64,000 nt of DNA from Nonomuraea muscovyensis (GTDB lineage Bacteria; Actinomycetota; Actinomycetes; Streptosporangiales; Streptosporangiaceae), in NCBI RefSeq assembly GCF_014207745.1, contig NZ_JACHJB010000001.1, forward strand, positions 1,178,001-1,242,000, given 5' to 3'. Shown here piece by piece: positions 61,841-64,000 of this stretch. How positions within the stretch are numbered: position 1 is the first letter of the stretch; each line of letters opens with the position of its first letter. The notes under the pieces are model-generated. The model had not been told where the DNA came from. It did not search any database and worked only from the letters and a program-made list of their open reading frames with translations. The translations under genes and the position numbers were made by a program.

Positions 61841-62710
61841 CTAAACGAAGACCGCCAGCGCCTTGGCCGACCGGCCCCGCTCCTCCATGAGCGCGAGCAG
61901 CTCCCCATCGGGGCCGAACACCCCGATCGGTCCCGCGCCGAGCCCGGTCGCGGGCAGCGGCCCGCCGTGCCGAACCGTGCGGGCCTCCTCGGCCGTCACG
62001 TCGCGCCGCGGGAACGCCGCCGCCACGGCCTCGCCGATGGGCAGGATCACGCACTCGGCCGCCAGCTCGTCGAGCGTGCGAGCCGTGCTCAGGTCGTACG
62101 GGCCGACCCGGGTGCGGCGCAGCCGCGTCAGGTGGCCGCCCACGCCGAGGCCGGCTCCGAGGTCACGGGCCAGTGCCCGGATGTAGGTGCCGCTGGAACA
62201 GGTGATGACCGCGTCCACGTCGATCACGTCGTCGTGCGGGCGGACGTCGAGCACCTCGAAGGCGTGCACGGTGATCGGACGGGCCGCGAGCGCCACCTCC
62301 TCGCCCGCGCGGGCGAGCTTGTAGGCCCGCTTGCCGTCCACCTTGATCGCGCTGACCTGGGGTGGCACCTGCATGATGTCACCGGTGAGCGCCGCGACGC
62401 CCTTGTGGATCTCGGCCGGGTCGACCGCCGCCGCCGAAGCGGTCGCGGTGACCTCGCCCTCGGCGTCGTCGGTGTTGGTGGTGACGCCGAGCCGCATGGT
62501 GGCGGTGTAGACCTTCTCGGTGAGGGCCAGGTGGCCGAGCAGCCGGGTGGCCTTCTCCACGCCGACCACCAGCACACCGGTCGCCATCGGGTCGAGGGTG
62601 CCCGCGTGGCCGACCCGGCGGGTGCCGGCCAGGCGGCGCATCCGCGCCACCACGTCGTGTGACGTCCACTCGGCCGGCTTGTCGACGATGATCAGGCCGC
62701 TCTCGGTCAT
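61841..62710 (-). CDS. truB: tRNA pseudouridine(55) synthase TruB
   Basis: 289 residues from ATG 62710. Catalytic D40 in GHAGTLDPMATGVLVVGV, and RAYKLARAGEEV, TCSSGTYIRALARDLG and the PUA-like C-terminus. Makes pseudouridine 55 of tRNAs. The ATG overlaps the upstream stop by 4 nt; the longer upstream frame is nrnA shadow. Confidence 0.95.
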   Translation of the reverse strand: MTESGLIIVDKPAEWTSHDVVARMRRLAGTRRVGHAGTLDPMATGVLVVGVEKATRLLGHLALTEKVYTATMRLGVTTNTDDAEGEVTATASAAAVDPAEIHKGVAALTGDIMQVPPQVSAIKVDGKRAYKLARAGEEVALAARPITVHAFEVLDVRPHDDVIDVDAVITCSSGTYIRALARDLGAGLGVGGHLTRLRRTRVGPYDLSTARTLDELAAECVILPIGEAVAAAFPRRDVTAEEARTVRHGGPLPATGLGAGPIGVFGPDGELLALMEERGRSAKALAVFV

Positions 62711-63879
62711 CGCACCTTCCCCAGCAGCTCCAGGAACTTGGCCATGGTCGCCTCGACGCTGTCGTGCGAGGTGAACCCCGCCGCGGTGTGGTGGCCGCCG
62801 CCGCCCAGCTCCGCGCAGAGCGCGCCCACGTCGACCGCGCCCTTGGAACGGGTGGACACCTGCCAGGCGCCCTCGTCGTCCTCTTTCAGCACCGCCGCCA
62901 CCTCGGCCTCGTCGGTGCGCCGGACGATGTCGATGATGCCTTCGAGCTCCGCGTACGGCAGCCCGTAGGCGGCCCGGTCCACCCGCGTCACGTACGTCCA
63001 CACGAGGGCGCCGTCGAGCACCACCCGGTCGAACGCGGCGGCCAGCACCTTGAGGTAGCCGAACGGCGAGCGGTCCCACAGCTCCCGCGCGATCTCGTCG
63101 GTGCGCAGGCCGGTGGCGACCAGCCGGGCGGCCATCTGGTGGGCCGCCGGCGTGGTCGAGGAGTGGCGGAACGAGCCGGTGTCGGTCACCAGCCCGGCGT
63201 ACAGGCAGATGGCGATGTCACGGTCCAGCGTGCCGCCGAGCCGGTAGATGAGCTGCTCGACGAGCATGGCGGTCGCAGACGCCTTCGGGTCGACCAGGCC
63301 GAGCGTGCCGAAGCCGGAGCTGGAGGGGTGGTGGTCGACCACGATGACCTCGCGGGCCGCCGCGACGTTCGAGCGGAGCAGGCCGAGCCGGTCGGGCGAC
63401 GCCGAGTCGAACGTGATCATCAGCTCGGGCGCCGCCGGGAAGTCGCCGGGAGGGGTCAGCATCTCCTGGCCCGGCAGGAAACGCAGCAGCCGCGGCACCG
63501 CGAAGTACCGGTCTCCGAACGAGGCGACCACCCGCTTGCCGAGGGAGCGCAGCACGAACGCGGTCGCCAGCATGGAGCCGAGGGCGTCGCCGTCGGGTGA
63601 CACGTGGCAGGCCAGGGCGATCTCGTCGGCCCCGGAGATCAGCTCCAGGGCGCGCGCCCACGTGGACTCGGGTACGCGGCCGGCACCGGTCACCGCGCCG
63701 TCCGCGGCACCGCCACCCGCACCGCCGCTCGGTCCGCCACCAGGACCGCCACTCGGGCCGCCACCGGGGCCGCCGATCGGGCCGCCGCCCGGCGCGCCCA
63801 CGGTGGCCCTCGCCGTCCCGCCCGGCGGGCGGGCGGCGCGGGACTGCCGTTCGACGCGGTCGCGTACGTCGGGCGTCAC
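62707..63879 (-). CDS. DHH/DHHA1 bifunctional oligoribonuclease and pAp phosphatase, NrnA-like
   Basis: 390 residues. DHH core with HVSPDGDALGSM, VVDHHPSSSGFG, LVTDTGSFRHSST and the C-terminal DHHA1 motif GGGGHHTAAGF. It hydrolyses nano-RNA and 3'-phosphoadenosine phosphate. The first 70 residues are an insertion-like Gly/Pro/Ala stretch with GGPGGGPSGG repeats absent from most homologs. The GTG start overlaps the rbfA stop (GTGA). Upstream of truB in the rbfA-nrnA-truB order. Confidence 0.92.
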   Translation of the reverse strand: MTPDVRDRVERQSRAARPPGGTARATVGAPGGGPIGGPGGGPSGGPGGGPSGGAGGGAADGAVTGAGRVPESTWARALELISGADEIALACHVSPDGDALGSMLATAFVLRSLGKRVVASFGDRYFAVPRLLRFLPGQEMLTPPGDFPAAPELMITFDSASPDRLGLLRSNVAAAREVIVVDHHPSSSGFGTLGLVDPKASATAMLVEQLIYRLGGTLDRDIAICLYAGLVTDTGSFRHSSTTPAAHQMAARLVATGLRTDEIARELWDRSPFGYLKVLAAAFDRVVLDGALVWTYVTRVDRAAYGLPYAELEGIIDIVRRTDEAEVAAVLKEDDEGAWQVSTRSKGAVDVGALCAELGGGGHHTAAGFTSHDSVEATMAKFLELLGKVR

Positions 63880-64000
63880 GGTGCCTCGGGTCCCGCCTGC
63901 TCGTCCTCGTCGGGCTTCTTGTACGGGTCGGCCTCGCCGGCGTAGGCGGCGCCCGCGGCCTGGCGCGCCACCTCCTCGTCCTTCGCCCTGGCGGCGTTGA
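63876..64000 (-). CDS. rbfA: Ribosome-binding factor A, C-terminal end
   Basis: Only the last 40 residues and the stop are in the window (NAARAKDEEVARQAAGAAYA then DPYKKPDEDEQAG), a typical acidic, low-complexity RbfA tail. Identity rests on this tail plus the position directly upstream of the NrnA-like gene and truB in the conserved nusA-infB-rbfA-truB order. RbfA matures the 30S subunit. Confidence 0.8.
   Translation of the reverse strand, partial: NAARAKDEEVARQAAGAAYAGEADPYKKPDEDEQAGPEAP

Noticed and set aside
60254..62662. 802-residue plus-strand open frame over ribF, the methyltransferase gene and truB
   Set aside because: Passes through three real genes in wrong frames and has no family signature.

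Overview
The window is about 70% GC actinobacterial chromosome. GTG and TTG starts, GC-rich third codon positions, several probable leaderless promoters (-10 box directly before the start codon), MenA-type menaquinone synthesis, tandem GntR mini-regulators and a SpoIIE/RsbW-like phosphatase all fit the Streptosporangiales (Nonomuraea-like). That placement is inferred from memory of gene content, not from a search. No rRNA, tRNA, insertion sequence, integrase or CRISPR array was recognised.

Backbone. The minus strand carries an ordered core block running from the right edge to the left edge: rbfA (3' end), nrnA-like DHH phosphoesterase, truB, ribF, rpsO, pnp, M16 peptidase, dapB; then dapA and rnj (RNase J); then ftsK, a RodZ-like HTH membrane protein and rimO (N-terminal part). 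From memory, these genes sit close together in many actinomycetes. Here the block is opened at two places: about 13-14 kb of accessory genes between dapB and dapA (39.6-53.5 kb) and about 33 kb between rnj and ftsK (3.9-36.9 kb).

Accessory region 1 (4.0-36.7 kb). A large multidomain phosphatase (4054-7266) is followed by two adjacent acid-sugar clusters. Cluster A (7.3-19.9 kb) has galM, a LacI repressor, an NAD-dependent sugar dehydrogenase/epimerase, a KdgD-type dehydratase, a mandelate-racemase-type dehydratase, an oxidoreductase-DUF6807 fusion, an esterase, a second Gfo/Idh oxidoreductase, and a sugar ABC importer without its ATPase. LacI-type palindromes with the core CAACCGGTTG lie in front of the catabolic operon and of the transporter operon. 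Cluster B (20.1-31.2 kb) has uronate dehydrogenase, a second ABC importer, an IclR regulator, a second KdgD, 2-oxoglutarate-semialdehyde dehydrogenase, glucarate dehydratase and a TIM-barrel-like protein. Together Udh, GlucD, KdgD and the semialdehyde dehydrogenase make an almost complete oxidative route from uronate to 2-oxoglutarate. A composite operator with identical spacing sits in both divergent promoters of cluster B. A LuxR-type two-component system with a three-gene ABC exporter (31.3-35.7 kb) and a small GNAT protein close the region.

Accessory region 2 (39.6-53.5 kb). It contains a GntR/UTRA regulator, a PoxB-like pyruvate oxidoreductase, RadC, a hairpin-rich gene-poor stretch, a small conserved-looking protein divergent from two paralogous double-GntR mini-regulators, an ASCH protein, a membrane protein followed by Pro-rich repeat DNA, an EamA exporter divergent from a MocR regulator through three copies of one operator, a monooxygenase-like protein, a CGNR zinc-finger protein, GNAT proteins, MenA and a quinone oxidoreductase.

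Right end (54-64 kb). The RNA-metabolism core is interrupted only by a divergent TetR/VOC pair with two operators and a TRM11-like methyltransferase. Long C-rich, G-poor intergenic stretches (26.0-26.84 kb, 29.75-29.94 kb) and several in-frame tandem repeats (phosphatase, histidine kinase, nrnA) show active low-complexity DNA dynamics.
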